A DNA stretch of 64,000 nucleotides from Thalassococcus arenae (GCF_019104745.1 NZ_JAHRWL010000001.1:310001-374000), one strand, 5' to 3'. Shown: positions 27,412 through 38,710, counted from the stretch's first letter. Notes: generated from the letters alone by a model not told the origin. Numbers and translations: made by a program.

Positions 27412-28557
27412 ATGATGAATTTCACCAAACGCGCGCTGGCCGCGCTGGCGCTGGCCGGCACGGTCGCAAGCCCCGCCATCGCCGAAGGCGTCAAGGTCGG
27501 CATGATCACCACGCTGTCGGGCGGCGGCGCGGGCCTGGGCATCGACGTGCGCGACGGCTTCATGCTGGCCGTGGAACAATCGGGCCGCAGCGATATCGAG
27601 GTGGTGATCGAGGACGATCAGCGCAAGCCGGATATCGCCGTGCAACTGGCCGACAAGATGATCCAGTCCGAAAAGGTCGACGTGCTGACCGGCATCATCT
27701 GGTCGAACCTCGCGATGGCGGTGGTGCCCTCGGCGACCGCGCAGGGCAAGTTCTACCTGTCGCCCAATGCCGGGCCCTCGGCGCTGGCCGGCGCGGGCTG
27801 CCACCAGAATTATTTCAACGTCGCCTGGCAGAACGACAACCTGCACGAGGCCGCGGGCGCCTATGCCAACAGCGCGGGCTACGCCAACAGCTTCATCCTG
27901 GCGCCCAACTACCCGGCGGGGCAGGACGCGCTGACCGGCTACAAGCGGTTCTATACCGGCGCGCTGGCGGGCGAGCTTTACACCACGCTCGGCCAGACCG
28001 ATTACGCCGCCGAGATCGCGCAAATCCGCGCCAGCGGGGCGGACTCGGTGTTCTTCTTCCTGCCCGGCGGTATGGGGATTTCGTTCCTCAAGCAATATGC
28101 CGACAGCGGCGTCGGCCTGCCGGTGGTCGGCCCGGCCTTCAGCTTTGACCAGGGCATCCTGCAGGCGGTGGGCGATGCGGCGCTTGGCGTGCGCAACACC
28201 TCGCAATGGTCCAAGGATATCGACAACCCGACCAATGCCGCCTTCGTCGCTTCGTTCCAGGAAAAATACGGCCGCCTGCCCTCGCTTTATGCCAGCCAGG
28301 GCTTCGACACCGCCAACCTGCTGATCTCGGCGCTGGACAAGGCCGCCGTCACGGATGCCGACGCCTTCCGCGCCGCGCTCAAGGCCGCCGATTTCGCCAG
28401 CACGCGCGGCGATTTCGCCTTTGGCCCGAACCACCACCCGATCCAGGACATCTATGTCCGCGAAGTGGTGCGCGAGGGCGACGTGCTGACCAACAAGATC
28501 GTCGGCATCGCGCTGGAAAACCATGCCGACGCCTACGCGGCCGAGTGCAAGATGTAA
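27412..28557 (+). CDS. ABC transporter periplasmic substrate-binding protein (Liv family)
   Basis: A 381-residue periplasmic protein of the branched-chain amino acid/aromatic type I binding fold. Signal peptide at residues 1-22 (NFTKRALAALALAGTVASPAIAEG); mature part starts VKVGMITTLSGGGAGLGIDVRDGF, then SAADKMIQ-like loops and a C-terminal ITATRGDFAFGPNHHPIQDIY-type segment that lines the site. The ATG at 27412 follows GGGAGAGGAC; an ATG at 27400 is less suited. First gene of a complete five-gene import cluster; ligand is not readable, aromatic compounds are favoured by the kynU neighbour. Confidence 0.9.
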   Translation: MMNFTKRALAALALAGTVASPAIAEGVKVGMITTLSGGGAGLGIDVRDGFMLAVEQSGRSDIEVVIEDDQRKPDIAVQLADKMIQSEKVDVLTGIIWSNLAMAVVPSATAQGKFYLSPNAGPSALAGAGCHQNYFNVAWQNDNLHEAAGAYANSAGYANSFILAPNYPAGQDALTGYKRFYTGALAGELYTTLGQTDYAAEIAQIRASGADSVFFFLPGGMGISFLKQYADSGVGLPVVGPAFSFDQGILQAVGDAALGVRNTSQWSKDIDNPTNAAFVASFQEKYGRLPSLYASQGFDTANLLISALDKAAVTDADAFRAALKAADFASTRGDFAFGPNHHPIQDIYVREVVREGDVLTNKIVGIALENHADAYAAECKM

Positions 28558-28603
28558 GCCAGACCGGGCCGTCCGGTCACCGGGCGGCCCCACCCCATTT
28601 CCC

Positions 28604-29524
28604 ATGTCCACGATCCTCATCATCGAACAGGTCCTCAACGGCCTGCAATTCGGCGTCATGCTGTTTCTCATGGCGGCGGGCCTGACGCTGATCTTCGGCG
28701 TGATGGGGCTGATCAACCTCGCCCACGGTTCGCTCTATATGACCGGCGCCTTCGCCGCGGCTGTCACCGCGGCAGCGACGGGGTCGTTCCTGATGGGCCT
28801 CGCCGCGGCACTGGCGGCGGCGGCGCTGGCGGGGGCGCTGGTGGAATTGCTGGTGATCCGCAGGCTTCACGACAAGGACCATCTCGACCAGGTGCTGGCC
28901 ACCTTCGCGCTGATCCTGATCTTTTCCGAAGGCACGCGCTGGCTCTACGGCTCGTTCCCGCTCTATCTCGACATCCCCGCGGCGTTGTCCGGCCCCGTCA
29001 CCCTGCCCGGCGGCATCCAGTATCCGCTCTATCGTCTGACCCTGATCGGCATCGGCATCGGCGTGGCGCTGGCGCTGTGGGGTCTGATCGCCCGCACCAG
29101 GCTCGGCATCCGGATCCGAGCCGGCGAAAACGACCGCGAGATGATCGCGGCGCTTGGCGTCGACATCTCGCGGCTCTACACGCTGGTCTTCGCCCTCGGC
29201 GCGGCGCTGGCGGGGCTGGCGGGCGCGCTGGTGGGCGCGATCCAGTCGGTGCAGGTCGGCATGGGCGAACCGGTTCTGATCCTGGCCTTCGTCGTCATCG
29301 TCATCGGCGGCATCGGATCGATCAAGGGCGCCTTTGTCGGCGCGCTGCTGGTGGGGCTGACCGACACGCTGGGCGGCATCTTTCTGCCCGAGCTGTTCAA
29401 GCTGGTGATGGAGCCCGCCCGCGCCACGTCGCTGGGTGCCTCGCTGGCGTCGATGGCGATCTACGTGCTGATGGCGGCGGTGCTGATCTGGCGGCCCACC
29501 GGCCTTTACGGGGCCCGCGTATGA
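28604..29524 (+). CDS. livH: Branched-chain/aromatic amino acid ABC permease (LivH-type)
   Basis: A 306-residue inner-membrane permease with about eight helices. GVMGLINLAHGSLYM near residue 40 and GRAGENDREMIAALGVDI-type and VVIVIGGIGSIKGAFVGALLVG motifs are characteristic of LivH. Forms a heterodimer with LivM. Overlaps the next gene by four bases (ATGA), and follows the binding-protein gene after 46 bp. Confidence 0.92.
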   Translation: MSTILIIEQVLNGLQFGVMLFLMAAGLTLIFGVMGLINLAHGSLYMTGAFAAAVTAAATGSFLMGLAAALAAAALAGALVELLVIRRLHDKDHLDQVLATFALILIFSEGTRWLYGSFPLYLDIPAALSGPVTLPGGIQYPLYRLTLIGIGIGVALALWGLIARTRLGIRIRAGENDREMIAALGVDISRLYTLVFALGAALAGLAGALVGAIQSVQVGMGEPVLILAFVVIVIGGIGSIKGAFVGALLVGLTDTLGGIFLPELFKLVMEPARATSLGASLASMAIYVLMAAVLIWRPTGLYGARV

Positions 29525-30504
29525 CCCGCGAGACCGCCGTCAACGCCCTGCTGCTGGCCGGGCTGGTCGCGGTGCCGGGCTGGGCGCTCTGGGCCGACGA
29601 GCCGTTCACCATCACGCTGGCCACCCGCGCGGTGATCTTCGCGCTGGCGGCCGTGGGGCTGAACCTGGCGCTCGGCCTCGGCGGGCTGGTCAGCCTGGGC
29701 CACGCGGTGTTCTTCGGCATCGGCGGCTATGCGATGGGGATCCTGGCGCATCACGCCCAGACCTACACGCCGCTGATGGACGGCTGGATGACCATCGGCG
29801 GCACGAAATCCATGCCGGTGATCTGGCTGGTCGCGGTCCTGACCTCGGCCCTGGCCGCGCTGGTGATCGGCGTGCTGTCGCTGCGCACCTCGGGCGTCTA
29901 TTTCATCATGATCACCCTGGCCTTCGGGCAGATGTTCTTTTTCTTCGCCATCAGCTGGAGCGCCTATGGCGGCGAGGACGGGCTGTCGATCTACGTCCGC
30001 AACGGCTTTCCCGGCCTGAACACGCTGGTGCCGATCCAGTTCTACGGCCTGTGCCTGGCCATCCTGCTGGCGGTGCTGTGGGCCAGCGCGCGGCTGGCGC
30101 GGTCGCCCTTCGGCCTTGCGCTGAACGCCGCCCGGCAGGCGCCGGGCCGCGTGCAGGCGGTGGGGCTCGACCCCACGCGGCTGCGGCTGGCGGCCTTCGT
30201 GCTGTCGGGCGCGATCACCGGGCTGGCAGGCGCGCTTTTCGCCGATCTCAACCGCTTTGTCAGCCCCGCGATGTTCAGCTGGCAAACCAGCGGCGAGATC
30301 ATGATCTTCGTCATCCTGGGCGGCGTCGCGCGGCTCTGGGGGCCGGTGATGGGGGCGGTCGTCTTCGTGGCGCTGGAGCACCTGCTGGGCGGGATCAGCG
30401 AATACTGGCACGTCGCGCTCGGCCTGCTGCTGCTGGTCATCGTGCTGTTCAGCCGCGGCGGGTTGCTGGGCCTCATGGCGGGCGAGGCGCGCGGCCATGA
30501 CTGA
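29521..30504 (+). CDS. livM: Branched-chain/aromatic amino acid ABC permease (LivM-type)
   Basis: A 327-residue inner-membrane permease, about nine helices. LNLALGLGGLVSLGHAVFFGIGGYAMG and SGVYFIMITLAFGQMFFF are LivM signatures; VILGGVARLWGPVMGAV lies near the end. The ATG overlaps the livH stop (ATGA), and its end overlaps livG by 8 bp. Pairs with LivH to form the channel. Confidence 0.92.
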   Translation: MTRETAVNALLLAGLVAVPGWALWADEPFTITLATRAVIFALAAVGLNLALGLGGLVSLGHAVFFGIGGYAMGILAHHAQTYTPLMDGWMTIGGTKSMPVIWLVAVLTSALAALVIGVLSLRTSGVYFIMITLAFGQMFFFFAISWSAYGGEDGLSIYVRNGFPGLNTLVPIQFYGLCLAILLAVLWASARLARSPFGLALNAARQAPGRVQAVGLDPTRLRLAAFVLSGAITGLAGALFADLNRFVSPAMFSWQTSGEIMIFVILGGVARLWGPVMGAVVFVALEHLLGGISEYWHVALGLLLLVIVLFSRGGLLGLMAGEARGHD

Positions 30505-31246
30505 ACCGGTCCTGCAAACAAGCGGCCTGACCAAATCCTTCGGCGCCCTGCCGGTCACCCAAGATGTCACGCTCGACCTGCGCCCGGGCGAGATCCACGC
30601 GGTGATCGGCCCCAATGGCGCCGGCAAATCGACCCTGATCGCCCAGATCTCGGGCACGCTGGCCCCCGATGCGGGATCGGTGTCGCTGATGGGTCGCGAC
30701 GTGACCGTCCTGCCGCCGCATGCGCGCGCCCATGCCGGTCTGGGCCGCACCTTCCAGATCTCGGCGCTGGCGATGGAGGATACCGTCCTGCAGAACGCCC
30801 TGCTGGGCGCGCTTGGCGCCAGCGGCCGGCCCTGGCGGTTCTGGCGCCCGGCGCTGCGCGATGCCGAGCTGCGCGGCCGGGCCGAGGCGGCGCTGGAACG
30901 CGTGGGCCTCGCCGATCTGGCGGCGAAACGCACCGCCGATCTCAGCCACGGCCAGCGCCGCCAGCTCGAGGTCGCCGTGGCGCTGACCCTGCAACCGCGC
31001 GCCTTCGTCATGGACGAACCGATGGCCGGGCTTGGCCCCGACGGGTCGAAACGCATGACAGGGTTCCTGGATGGGCTGCGCGCCGAGGCGCCGATCCTGC
31101 TGGTGGAACACGACATGGACGCGGTCTTTGCCCTGGCCGACCGGATCAGCGTGCTGGTCTACGGCCGGATCATCGCCAGCGGCAGCGTCGATGCCATCCG
31201 CGCCGATCCGGCGGTGCGCGAAGCCTATCTGGGGGACGCCGCATGA
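30497..31246 (+). CDS. livG: ABC transporter ATPase (LivG-type)
   Basis: A 249-residue ATPase. Walker A GPNGAGKST (about residue 40), signature DLSHGQRRQLEVA, Walker B AFVMDEPMAGLG, and the H-loop LLVEHDMDAVF are all intact. The signature is DLSHGQ rather than LSGGQ, as is common in LivG relatives. Energises the Liv-type importer together with LivF; 4-bp overlap with the next gene. Confidence 0.93.
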   Translation: MTEPVLQTSGLTKSFGALPVTQDVTLDLRPGEIHAVIGPNGAGKSTLIAQISGTLAPDAGSVSLMGRDVTVLPPHARAHAGLGRTFQISALAMEDTVLQNALLGALGASGRPWRFWRPALRDAELRGRAEAALERVGLADLAAKRTADLSHGQRRQLEVAVALTLQPRAFVMDEPMAGLGPDGSKRMTGFLDGLRAEAPILLVEHDMDAVFALADRISVLVYGRIIASGSVDAIRADPAVREAYLGDAA

Positions 31247-31929
31247 CCCTGCTGCGTCTGGACAACGTCACCGCCGCCTACGGTTCCAGCCAGGCGCTGT
31301 TCGGCGTCGACCTCGGCGTTGCCCCGGGCGAGGTTGTCGCGCTGATGGGCCGCAACGGCATGGGCAAGACCACCACCGTGCGCGCCATCTGCCGGATGCT
31401 GCCGGCGCGCGGGTCGCTGCGTTTCGACGGCCAGGACCTGAGCCGCCTGCCCAGTTTCCGCGCCGCGCGGCTGGGCATCGGGCTGGTGCCCGAGGGGCGG
31501 CGCTGCTTCGCCGGTCTGACCGTGGCCGAGAACCTGACCGCCGCCGCGCGCCCCGGTCCCTGGGACATGGCCGCCGTCACGGCGCTGTTTCCGCGGCTCG
31601 GCGAACGCCGCGACCAGCGCGCCGCGTCGCTGTCGGGCGGCGAACAGCAGATGCTGGCGATCGGGCGGGCGCTGATGACCAATCCGCGCCTGCTGATCCT
31701 CGACGAGGCGACCGAAGGGCTGGCCCCCGTCGTGCGGCAGGAAATCTGGGCCGCCATCGCGCGGCTCAAGGCGCAGACGGGCATGGCGATCCTGGTGATC
31801 GACAAATCCCTGCGCGAATTGCGCGGCATCGCCGACAGCGCGGTCATCCTCGACCGCGGGCGCAGCGTCTGGGCCGGGCCGATGCCCGACCTGTCCCACG
31901 ACCTGACCGAACGCTACCTGGGCGTCTGA
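31243..31929 (+). CDS. livF: ABC transporter ATPase (LivF-type)
   Basis: A 228-residue ATPase. Walker A GRNGMGKTT, signature LSGGEQQMLAIGRALM and Walker B LLILDEATEGLAP are present; the H-loop position reads ILVIDKSLRE, where the usual VEQ histidine is replaced by Asp-Lys, a variant seen in other LivF proteins. It is the last of the five transporter genes; its 3' end overlaps the 3' end of oxyR by 16 bp (convergent). Confidence 0.92.
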   Translation: MTLLRLDNVTAAYGSSQALFGVDLGVAPGEVVALMGRNGMGKTTTVRAICRMLPARGSLRFDGQDLSRLPSFRAARLGIGLVPEGRRCFAGLTVAENLTAAARPGPWDMAAVTALFPRLGERRDQRAASLSGGEQQMLAIGRALMTNPRLLILDEATEGLAPVVRQEIWAAIARLKAQTGMAILVIDKSLRELRGIADSAVILDRGRSVWAGPMPDLSHDLTERYLGV

Positions 31930-32813
31930 CCGGCGGTGTCCCGCACCACCTCGGCCACCCCCATCAGCTGTGGCGCCAGCGGGCTGCTCTGCCGCCAGAC
32001 CATGCCGATGGTGCGGCGCGGCTGCGGCTCGCGAAACCGTGCGACCGCCACCGGGGCGGATCGCGTCTCGACCCCCAGCGCCATTTCGGGGATCAGCGTC
32101 ACACCCATCCCCGCCCCCACCATCTGCACCAGCGTCGACAGCGACGAGCCGTCCAGCCCCTCGCGCGGGACGGCGGTGGGCATGTTGCAGAACGACAGCG
32201 CCTGGTCGCGGAAACAATGCCCCTCCTCCAGCAGCAGCAGCCGCATCCGCGCCAGCGCCTCGCCATCCGGCACCGGTTTGTCCGCATCGGCCCGGGCGCG
32301 CACCAGCACGAAGGCCTCGTCGAACAGTGCCACCTCGGCCAGGCCCGGTTCGGAGACGGGCAGCGCCACGATGGCGGTGTCCAGCCGGCCGTCCGACAAT
32401 TCGTCGATCAGCCGCGGCGTGATCGTCTCGCGCACATGCACGTCGAGGCCCGCATGGCTTCGCGCCAGCGCGCCGATGATCGACGGCAGAAGATAGGGCG
32501 CCACGGTGGGAATCACCCCGATCCGCAGCCGCCCGACCAGCCTTTCGGCGGCGGCGCGCGCAAGATCTTCCAGGTCGTCGACCCGCGCCAGGATATCGCG
32601 CACCCGGGTGGCGAACCCCTGCCCGAACCCGGTCAGCCGCACGTCGCGCGCGCCACGATCGAACAGCGTCGCGCCGATCGTGTCTTCCAACTCCTTGATC
32701 TGCATCGACAAGGCCGGCTGCGAGATCGCGCAGGCCGCCGCCGCATGGCCGAAATGCCGGTGGCGGGCCAGCGCCTCGAAATAGCGCAGCTGTTTCAGGG
32801 TGATGTTTTTCAT
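31914..32813 (-). CDS. oxyR: Hydrogen peroxide-sensing LysR-type regulator
   Basis: A 299-residue LysR-type protein. HTH: LKQLRYFEALARHRHFGHAAAACAISQPALSMQI (quoted in part). Effector domain has Cys200 and Cys209 in GHCFRDQALSFC, matching the redox pair Cys199/Cys208 of OxyR, with the GHC-F/L-RDQ context kept. Hence a peroxide sensor. Divergent from katG, sharing the promoter region 32814-32964. Oxidised OxyR should activate katG and may repress itself. Confidence 0.93.
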   Translation of the reverse strand: MKNITLKQLRYFEALARHRHFGHAAAACAISQPALSMQIKELEDTIGATLFDRGARDVRLTGFGQGFATRVRDILARVDDLEDLARAAAERLVGRLRIGVIPTVAPYLLPSIIGALARSHAGLDVHVRETITPRLIDELSDGRLDTAIVALPVSEPGLAEVALFDEAFVLVRARADADKPVPDGEALARMRLLLLEEGHCFRDQALSFCNMPTAVPREGLDGSSLSTLVQMVGAGMGVTLIPEMALGVETRSAPVAVARFREPQPRRTIGMVWRQSSPLAPQLMGVAEVVRDTAGQTPR

Positions 32814-35184
<2,371 letters not shown>

Positions 35185-35204
35185 TCGGGTCGCCACGGCA
35201 CTTG

Positions 35205-35233
35205 CAAACGCCCCGCCCCAGCGCGGGGCGTTT
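35205..35233 (+). terminator. katG terminator
   Basis: AAACGCCCCGC and GCGGGGCGTTT form an 11-bp stem around CCCA/GC, 20 bases after the katG stop. The stem ends in TTT, and the T tail is short, but the symmetrical shape could work in both directions. Confidence 0.8.
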
Positions 35234-35448
35234 CGCGTCAAAAAGGGGGCTCTTTCGCGTTGCACCGGAAGTGTCGGCGCAAAGCTGTCCGCGTCCCTCT
35301 GACCGGCAACCGAAAGCGCGCCAGAGAACGCCGGTTTCGAGGTCATGCTGTTGCCCGGGTTCGGAGAATATTCCAGACTTCGAAAGTGAATCGGGGTCCA
35401 TTCAGTGGGCTTCTGAAACTAAACGACAAGCGCGCGCGGATTGCCGAA

Positions 35449-36879
35449 ATGCGAACACTGCTGGCTGTTCTGGTGTCCCTATCATTTGCCCTGGGCTTTC
35501 CAAGCCCAGTGGTCGCTCAGGACTATGCGTCCCTGTTGCGGGATTTTCGCGCCGATGCACTCACGACACAGGACAAACGCTTCCTTCAAGCCGCGCTCGC
35601 CTTCGAAGGGCATTACAACGGCCTGCTGGATGGGGATTGGGGGGCCATGAGCCAGCGGGCTCTCACCGCCTATTCCCGAAGCGAATTCGGCAGCGCGGCG
35701 CAGGACTGGCACATGGCGATACTGGCCTTCACCCTCTTTCAACGGGTCGAGTCCGATGGTTGGCAGATCGAGTATTTCGAACCGCTCGGCATGTCCTTCT
35801 TGTTCCCGACCAAGACCGCTGTTTCCGACCCCGCTACGGAGCAGTTCGTGAACTGGCGGCACAGCGGCAGTTCGCTGTCCTACTCCGTTGCTGTCGCAGA
35901 CGTGGCGCGAACGAACAGGTTTCACGACTACACGCTTTCCAAACACGACCGTACCGCCGCCCCGTATACGGTCAGGAAGCCCGGTTTCGCGGTTACGAGC
36001 GCGCAAGGACGCGATGGAACCATCCTTTATACAAGGTCGAACTTCGTGAACGGCAGTTGGTCGACTGTCATGATCTCGGCGAAATCCTGGGACAAAGCGA
36101 CGTTGAACGCCGTGGCGGCAAGCATATCCGTCGGGATGGGCGCGCCGATCCACTTCACGGAAAGCGGCCGCCTTTGGGATGCCGTCGTGAATGTTCTTGC
36201 GGTAATCGAAAAGCAAGACGGCCCGAACGACCCAGAACGAACCTCCGCCGTTGCGCCCGGAAACACGCGTTCGCCGAGCACGGGTTCCGGTTTCTTCGTT
36301 TCAAACGATGGACATGTGCTTACGAATGCGCATGTCGTTTGGGGTTGCGAGCAGGTCTCCGTAAACGGAAACCCGGCAACCATTCTCGGGATATCACAAG
36401 ACTTCGATCTGGCGGTTCTCAAGACGGCCCGCGATGCCGAAAAGGCGGTCGCCGCTTTCTCGCCGGCTCCCGCACGGCTCAACGCCGATGTCACGGTTGC
36501 CGGTTATCCGTATGCCGGTCTGCTTGGCGGGCTGAACATCACACGAGGGGCGATATCCTCGGTCACCGGACTGCAGGGCGAAGGAACGACCATGCAGATC
36601 ACGGCCCCGGTTCAGTCAGGAAATTCCGGTGGGCCTGTTATTGCCGGTAATGGCGCGGTCATTGGCGTCGTCGTGTCAAAGCTCGATGCAATCGAGATCG
36701 CCGAGATTGTTGGCGACGTGCCGCAAAACGTGAACTTTTCGGTTCGCGGAGAAATCGCAAAGCTTTTCCTCTTCCAGAACGGGGTCGAGCCTTTGTTGAG
36801 CAGCAGCGATGATGTCCTGACGCCCGAGGATCTGGCCGAAAAAGCCGATGAATTCACCGTGTTCATAGAGTGCCGGTGA
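35449..36879 (+). CDS. Secreted trypsin-like serine protease with N-terminal peptidoglycan-binding-like region
   Basis: A 476-residue predicted exported protein. Signal peptide 1-23 (cut after VVA). Residues ~43-77 (KRFLQAALAFEGHYNGLLDGDWGAMSQRALTAY, quoted in part) look like a PG_binding_1 repeat. The protease domain begins near 275: His295 (LTNAHVV), Asp320 (DFDLAVL) and Ser393 (SGNSGGP) form the triad of DegP/trypsin-2 type proteases, with no PDZ domain. Codon use is more A+T-rich than in neighbouring genes (many AAA, AAC, TTC-poor stretches), suggesting transfer or lower selection. Not part of an operon. Role: cell-envelope proteolysis, unproven. Confidence 0.85.
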   Translation: MRTLLAVLVSLSFALGFPSPVVAQDYASLLRDFRADALTTQDKRFLQAALAFEGHYNGLLDGDWGAMSQRALTAYSRSEFGSAAQDWHMAILAFTLFQRVESDGWQIEYFEPLGMSFLFPTKTAVSDPATEQFVNWRHSGSSLSYSVAVADVARTNRFHDYTLSKHDRTAAPYTVRKPGFAVTSAQGRDGTILYTRSNFVNGSWSTVMISAKSWDKATLNAVAASISVGMGAPIHFTESGRLWDAVVNVLAVIEKQDGPNDPERTSAVAPGNTRSPSTGSGFFVSNDGHVLTNAHVVWGCEQVSVNGNPATILGISQDFDLAVLKTARDAEKAVAAFSPAPARLNADVTVAGYPYAGLLGGLNITRGAISSVTGLQGEGTTMQITAPVQSGNSGGPVIAGNGAVIGVVVSKLDAIEIAEIVGDVPQNVNFSVRGEIAKLFLFQNGVEPLLSSSDDVLTPEDLAEKADEFTVFIECR

Positions 36880-36957
36880 AACCATCAAGCGCCGCCCGCG
36901 CCAGACGTCACAGCCGGGCTTGGCCAACCTGAACAGGTGATGCGTTCAAGGAATAAC

Positions 36958-37032
36958 TGGCTGGGGTGGTAGGATTCGAACCTACGGTACGCGGTACCAA
37001 AAACCGTTGCCTTACCACTTGGCTACACCCCA
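36958..37032 (-). tRNA. tRNA-Gln (anticodon TTG)
   Basis: On the minus strand 75 bases including an encoded CCA end. Acceptor TGGGGTG pairs with CACCCCA, D arm GCCAAGTGGTAAGGC, anticodon loop TTTTGGT with TTG at the three anticodon positions, T arm GTAGG-TTCGAAT-CCTAC. It closely resembles other bacterial tRNA-Gln genes. No integrase or attachment-site duplication was seen next to it. Confidence 0.97.
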
Positions 37033-37124
37033 ACCGTGCCGCGCTACTTACGACGCGGATTTCAGGGGATCAAGCCCCCAGACAGCAAATTTCCACCGCT
37101 TTTCCAACCGTGCTTCCATCCCGG

Positions 37125-38111
37125 TCACGAGGCATCGGCCAGCGGCGTCATACCCGGCTCGTAGAAGCAGAAGCGCCCGCGCCCGGCGCGTTTGGCGGCA
37201 TAGAGCGCGGCGTCCGCCTCGGCCAGGATACCGGCCGGTTCGCGGCCAGGATCGGTGACGACGACGATGCCGATACTGGCCGACACGGTGCAGGACCGGC
37301 CGCCGAACGGAACGGGTTTCTCGATCCCGTCGATCAGGCGCCGGGCGATCGACGACACCGCGCCCCGGTCGCTCAGCCCGGACAGCAGGATCACGAATTC
37401 GTCGCCGCCGACGCGCGCCGCCATGTCGCCCTTGCGGATCAGGTCTGTCATCACCTGCGCGGCCTGGCGCAGCATACGGTCGCCCGCGGCGTGGCCCAGC
37501 GTGTCGTTGACGTCCTTGAAGAAATCCAGATCGACATGCAGCACCGCGAAGGCGCCGTCCGACGCCGCCGCCTGGGCCAGCACGTGATCGGCCGCGCGGC
37601 GGTTGCGCAATCCGGTCAGCGTATCGGTATAGGCGCGTTCCTCGGCGGCGATCTTGGCACCCTGCAGGCGCAGGTTCAGCGTGCGCGATGCCTCCATCGC
37701 CGCGGACTTGGCCTCGACTAGGTACAGCATTTCGACCGTCAGGTCGGTGGCTTCGAAATCGCGGCTGGTCAGCGCAAAGTCGCGCACCGCGTCCACCACG
37801 CCCATGCCGAAGGACATCTTGACCACCGCGCCGCCGCGGCCGTCGGGCACCAGCACGCCCTTCATCGCGGTGCGCCGGGCGTCGCGCAGCCGCAGGTGCA
37901 GCTTGCGCCCCGCCGCCGCCAGCAATTCGGCCATGCCCGACACCGACCGCGGGCGATAGACCTCGAAACGTTCGAGAAACCGCGTGCCCTCCAGCGGGTC
38001 GTCGCCCACCAGCTTGGCCAGGGTCGGACCGGTCTGGCGGACATGGCCGGACGCATCGATGACCACATGCATCGGACACAGGTCGTTCAGGATCGCCATC
38101 GGCAGCGTCAT
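37125..38111 (-). CDS. Diguanylate cyclase with N-terminal HNOBA-like domain
   Basis: A 328-residue protein. Residues 1-~140 (NDLCPMHVVIDASGHVRQTG ... FLERFEVYRPRS ... SFGMGVVDAVRDFALTSRDFEATDLTVE) follow the H-NOX-associated (HNOBA) pattern of soluble guanylate cyclases; a short coiled coil follows (MEASRTLNLRLQGAKIAAEERAYT), then a GGDEF domain with intact GGDEF and an RKGD inhibitory site five residues before it. It should make c-di-GMP from GTP in the cytosol. It overlaps by four bases the H-NOX-like gene, so the two proteins are a split sensor-cyclase pair. The longer open frame upstream is out of phase with H-NOX and is not used. Confidence 0.9.
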   Translation of the reverse strand: MTLPMAILNDLCPMHVVIDASGHVRQTGPTLAKLVGDDPLEGTRFLERFEVYRPRSVSGMAELLAAAGRKLHLRLRDARRTAMKGVLVPDGRGGAVVKMSFGMGVVDAVRDFALTSRDFEATDLTVEMLYLVEAKSAAMEASRTLNLRLQGAKIAAEERAYTDTLTGLRNRRAADHVLAQAAASDGAFAVLHVDLDFFKDVNDTLGHAAGDRMLRQAAQVMTDLIRKGDMAARVGGDEFVILLSGLSDRGAVSSIARRLIDGIEKPVPFGGRSCTVSASIGIVVVTDPGREPAGILAEADAALYAAKRAGRGRFCFYEPGMTPLADAS

Positions 38112-38710
38112 GACACCATCCTGGGCGTCGCCGGTCCGGCCAGGTCGAAGTCGCGCCCCGAGGCGAAATCGGTCTCGATCACCTGGATTTCCACCCGTTC
38201 CGCACCGCCCGAGGCGCCTTGGTGGTCCAGCAGCACCAGCGCGCCGTAATCGTCGGCCATGGCGCGCAACAACCCGACCAGCACATGGCCAAAGCCCGGC
38301 AGGCTTTCGTGGACATGCAGGCTGAATTGCGACGCGGTGAAATCCCGCAACTCGATCTCGGGCAGGTGCAGATCGGGCACCGCAAGGCGCACCCGGTCCG
38401 GCAGATCGTCCAGCGAATGCAGGAAATCGATGAAGTCGATCCCGCCAAAGCGCAACAGCCGGCGCAGGCGTTCGTTTCCGGGATGCGAGACCAGGTACGT
38501 GCCGGCATCTTCCAGCAACACCTCGCGCGGCTTCGACAATTGCACCGCCGCGGCGTCCAGCACCGCATCCAGCAAGGACGGATCGTAGCTGAGCATCGCC
38601 TCGAAACCGGCATCCTCCAGATGCGCGGCCTCGGCCATCGCCATCCAGGCCTCGCGGCCATAGGTATCCTGCAGGAACCGCTGCAGGGTGCGGAGGATCA
38701 AACCGTGCAT
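38108..38710 (-). CDS. H-NOX (heme NO-binding)-like protein lacking the proximal heme histidine
   Basis: A 200-residue HNOB-fold protein: MHGLILRTLQRFLQDTYGREAW at the N terminus and FGGIDFIDFLHSLDDLPDRVRLAVPDLHLPEIEL in the middle. Where H-NOX proteins have the heme ligand (FLxxxDxxH, His102 in the Caldanaerobacter protein), this one has Pro104 (DDLP). The YxSxR propionate clamp is also changed, to HVHES (132-136). It therefore may not bind heme in the normal way, or may use His98. Its stop overlaps the cyclase start by four bases. Located downstream of DUF4153 on the same strand. Sensing role is inferred from the pairing. Confidence 0.85.
   Translation of the reverse strand: MHGLILRTLQRFLQDTYGREAWMAMAEAAHLEDAGFEAMLSYDPSLLDAVLDAAAVQLSKPREVLLEDAGTYLVSHPGNERLRRLLRFGGIDFIDFLHSLDDLPDRVRLAVPDLHLPEIELRDFTASQFSLHVHESLPGFGHVLVGLLRAMADDYGALVLLDHQGASGGAERVEIQVIETDFASGRDFDLAGPATPRMVS

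Noticed and set aside
36958-37032. tRNA-Gln as integration site of an island
   Set aside because: No integrase nor repeated tRNA 3' end within the window; the low-G+C island is 16 kb away.
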